NCBI RefSeq assembly: GCF_010104355.1
Contig: NZ_CP044972.1
Location: 1,798,001-1,862,000 of the forward strand
Length of the DNA stretch: 64,000 nt
From: Hydrogenophaga sp. PBL-H3
GTDB taxonomy: Bacteria > Pseudomonadota > Gammaproteobacteria > Burkholderiales > Burkholderiaceae_C
Direction: 5' to 3'
Below, piece after piece: positions 61,947-64,000 of this stretch. Under the pieces are notes generated by a model. It saw only the letters and a list, made by a program, of their open reading frames with translations. It had not been told where the DNA came from and ran no database searches. Made by a program: the position numbers and the translations under genes. Positions within the stretch are counted from its first letter, which is position 1, and each line of letters begins with the position of its first letter.

Positions 61947-63817
61947 GGCAACCAGTTCCAGAGCGCCAGGCGCAACCAGTCGACGAAACGGTGGGTCCAG
62001 ATCCAGAGCAGTCGGCGCTCGCCGACCAGAACCTTGCCCACCCCTTCCATGCCCGGGCGCAACCGCTCGGATGCCAGGTCGACCTGGGCCTCGACCCGGA
62101 AGTGGTTGCGTCCGTCCTCGGCGGTGGTCACCGGGGTGATGTGCTTGACCGAAAACGCCAGCGTCTGCCCGGGCAGACCCGAAAGCGCCAGCTCGCCGGT
62201 CTGGCCCGGTTGCAGGTGCGAGATGTCCCGCTCGTCCACCTGCAGGATCACGCGGTAGGCGTCCAGCGGCGCAATTTCGAACAGCACCTTGCCCTGCTCA
62301 ACCGGCGTGCCCAGCAGCTGGCTCAGATCGCCGGCCACCACCACGCCGTCAAACGGGGCCTGCAGACTGGCGCGCGCCAGTCGGGACTCCACCAGCGAGA
62401 GCTGGGCCTGGGCTTGTTCGATCTGGGCACCGGCCAGCAGCATGCTGGTGCGGTCCTGTATGGCCATGGCCTGGCGCTGTTTGCCCTGCAACTGCTGCAG
62501 CTCGGCATTCCAGCGCGCCTGCTCCAGGCGCAGGTCGCGATCGTCCAGGCGGGCCAGCACCTGGCCCTGACGCACCGTGTCGCCCGCGCGCGCCAGACTC
62601 TCGATCACATAGCCATTGAACGGCGCCACCGCGGCGCGCTGCACCGCACCCTCAACCACGGTGCGCGCGGACACGCGGTGGTCGGCATTGAACAGACCCA
62701 ACACCAGCAGCAGGCCCACCACCACCAGACCGATCAGCTTGGCGCCCGGGTGGCCCGGGCCGAACATCACCACGCCGGCATGGCGCACGTGATCGGCGGC
62801 GCGTTGCCACAAGCCGCGCTCGTTGGTTTGCTTGAGGGCCAGCACCGGCCCCAGCGCCAGGCCCAGGGCCTTGCAGGTCTCGACCGTGGCGGGGTCGAAA
62901 GGCGTGGCGCGTTCGAAGCTCAGCACACCGATGGCCTGCCCCTGGTCGACCAGAGGCACCGAGCAGATGGCCGCCGAGCCGGTTTCGCGGGCGAGTTCGG
63001 CGTGGGCCAGGGCGCCGAGTTCATCGCCATCGGGTGGTGGATGGACCAGCGCGGTGTCCAGGTCGAGCACCTCGTCCATGGAGTCGGACAGCAGGCGAAC
63101 CAGGTTGCTGCGGGCGTCGAAGGTGGCGGTGTTGGAGAGGGCCTGCACCCGGATCTCGCCGTCGTTGTCCAGGCCCAGGCTCACGCGCTCGCAACCCAGG
63201 CGCAGGGTCAGGTCGTTGACCGTGGCCACGCACGACACGCCCAGCCCCGGGTCCTGCACGGCGGTGGCCATGACATCGGCCAGCAGACCCAGGCGCTGCA
63301 TGTGTTCCAGTTGTCGCGTGTGGCGGCGCTGGCGGAACTGGTCGACCAGCCAGGCCGTGCCCCAGTGCACCAGGCGCAGGCCGCGCTGCAACTCGGCTTC
63401 GGCGCCCGGCGTGAGGTGCACCACCACGGCACCGTGCAACTCGCCGTCGACCTCGATCGGGTAAGCCATGTGCACCGGTTGGTCGCGCCCGGGGGGCGAG
63501 CTGCCGTCGGCACCCACGACCACACCGCGGCGCTCCTGCAGCGCCCGGGTGGCCGCTGTTGCCAGGTACTGCATCGGGCGCGTGGCGTCGGGCCACACGG
63601 CGGCGGCCACGTAGCTGCCGCCGGCACTGCTGTCGCTTTCATCGCGCAGCAGCAGGAGGGCGCCGCGCGCCTGCTCCATCTGTGCGCACAGGATGCCCAG
63701 CCAGCTGGTGTTGAACTCGCCGGCCGTGGCCGGTGCGGTGAACTGGGCCCAGGCCACCGACTCGGCCCGAGCCGGATCGCTCTGGACCAGCGAATGAATG
63801 GAGGCAGTGCTCGACAT
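61943..63817 (-). CDS. GAF-domain/HlyD-type adaptor fusion
   Basis: A 624-residue protein. A cytoplasmic N-terminal part contains GAF-like sequence (AICSVPLVDQGQAIGVLSFER, about 283-303). One membrane helix (GLVVVGLLLVLGLF, about 360-373) is followed by HlyD-like adaptor sequence (VAPFNGYVIESLARAGDTVRQGQVLARLDD; LQAPFDGVVVAGDLSQLLG). It thus joins a small-molecule sensor domain to an export adaptor. It is the first complete gene of the operon; its stop overlaps the M50 gene start by four bases. Confidence 0.83.
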   Translation of the reverse strand: MSSTASIHSLVQSDPARAESVAWAQFTAPATAGEFNTSWLGILCAQMEQARGALLLLRDESDSSAGGSYVAAAVWPDATRPMQYLATAATRALQERRGVVVGADGSSPPGRDQPVHMAYPIEVDGELHGAVVVHLTPGAEAELQRGLRLVHWGTAWLVDQFRQRRHTRQLEHMQRLGLLADVMATAVQDPGLGVSCVATVNDLTLRLGCERVSLGLDNDGEIRVQALSNTATFDARSNLVRLLSDSMDEVLDLDTALVHPPPDGDELGALAHAELARETGSAAICSVPLVDQGQAIGVLSFERATPFDPATVETCKALGLALGPVLALKQTNERGLWQRAADHVRHAGVVMFGPGHPGAKLIGLVVVGLLLVLGLFNADHRVSARTVVEGAVQRAAVAPFNGYVIESLARAGDTVRQGQVLARLDDRDLRLEQARWNAELQQLQGKQRQAMAIQDRTSMLLAGAQIEQAQAQLSLVESRLARASLQAPFDGVVVAGDLSQLLGTPVEQGKVLFEIAPLDAYRVILQVDERDISHLQPGQTGELALSGLPGQTLAFSVKHITPVTTAEDGRNHFRVEAQVDLASERLRPGMEGVGKVLVGERRLLWIWTHRFVDWLRLALWNWLP

Positions 63818-63894
63818 GGCTGGCCTGGATGGGCGGGGTCGGAAGGCGCCGCCCCGAGCGCCCCGCTTCGGGGGCGGGGGAGGACGTCAGTGGA

Positions 63895-64000
63895 TCAGGC
63901 GGCGGCCTGCTGGCGCACCGGGGCGGGCGCAGCGTCGTCTTCCTTGCCGCCGGCAATCACCGTCAAGCGATCGCGCATGCCGGCGAAATTGCGGATGGAC
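63895..64000 (-). CDS. C-terminal end of an upstream gene (partial)
   Basis: The minus strand is open from the window edge to a TGA at 63895-63897 and reads IRNFAGMRDRLTVIAGGKED followed by an Ala/Pro-rich tail. About 34 residues are visible, not enough to identify it. It is 77 bp upstream of the GAF-HlyD gene on the same strand and probably belongs to the same locus. Confidence 0.55.
   Translation of the reverse strand, partial: SIRNFAGMRDRLTVIAGGKEDDAAPAPVRQQAAA

Overview
The window looks like a chromosomal segment of a GC-rich betaproteobacterium of the order Burkholderiales, most likely Comamonadaceae (Hydrogenophaga-like). This rests on the gene repertoire (phasin, EarP plus an arginine-type EF-P, a UvrC with an Ala/Pro/Glu-rich linker, tartrate dehydrogenase under a LysR regulator) and on the base composition. 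The genus is inference; no 16S gene is present.

Layout. 1-27.6 kb is core chromosome: a polyhydroxyalkanoate phasin; a run of small metabolic genes (histone-deacetylase-like amidohydrolase, thioesterase, nitroreductase, FKBP, Na+/H+ antiporter, glyoxylate reductase, rmuC, MFS); a TetR-controlled AcrAB-OprM-type efflux operon with a clear AcrR-like operator; a LOG-family hydrolase and an AEC transporter; efp with its rhamnosyltransferase earP; uvrC-pgsA-DMT transporter; a divergent LysR/tartrate dehydrogenase pair; hupB, tRNA-Val, ppiD and tRNA-His.

27.6-56.9 kb is a genomic island of about 29.2 kb inserted in the 3' end of tRNA-His. It is bounded by perfect 50-bp direct repeats (27582-27631 and 56810-56859), and a tyrosine integrase lies just inside the right end. 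Paired 8-bp motifs with 11-bp spacing occur inside both ends and look like integrase arm sites. The left part carries an AlpA-like regulator, a short MobV relaxase and several uncharacterised island genes. The middle is a defence cargo: a NYN-LOTUS protein behind a perfect 43-bp palindrome, an HNH-like protein, a complete class 1 DISARM operon (drmD-drmMI-drmA-drmB-drmC), and a two-gene TIR plus caspase-like module matching type IV Thoeris. The right part is a nest of insertion sequences: IS3 and IS66 relics, and one intact 3365-bp IS66-family element. That element has 23-bp inverted repeats, an 8-bp target duplication and a Crp/Fnr-type passenger gene, and it has split a leucine-rich-repeat gene lying directly behind the integrase.

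56.9-64 kb returns to chromosome, with a four-gene operon on the minus strand (GAF-HlyD fusion, PqqD-M50 peptidase-adaptor fusion, short SecA paralogue, HlyD adaptor). It looks like a dedicated export machine with no substrate visible in the window.

The most interesting content is the defence island: two multi-gene anti-phage systems next to one another plus three uncharacterised candidates (NYN-LOTUS, HNH-like, LRR), all on one element that appears mobilisable.
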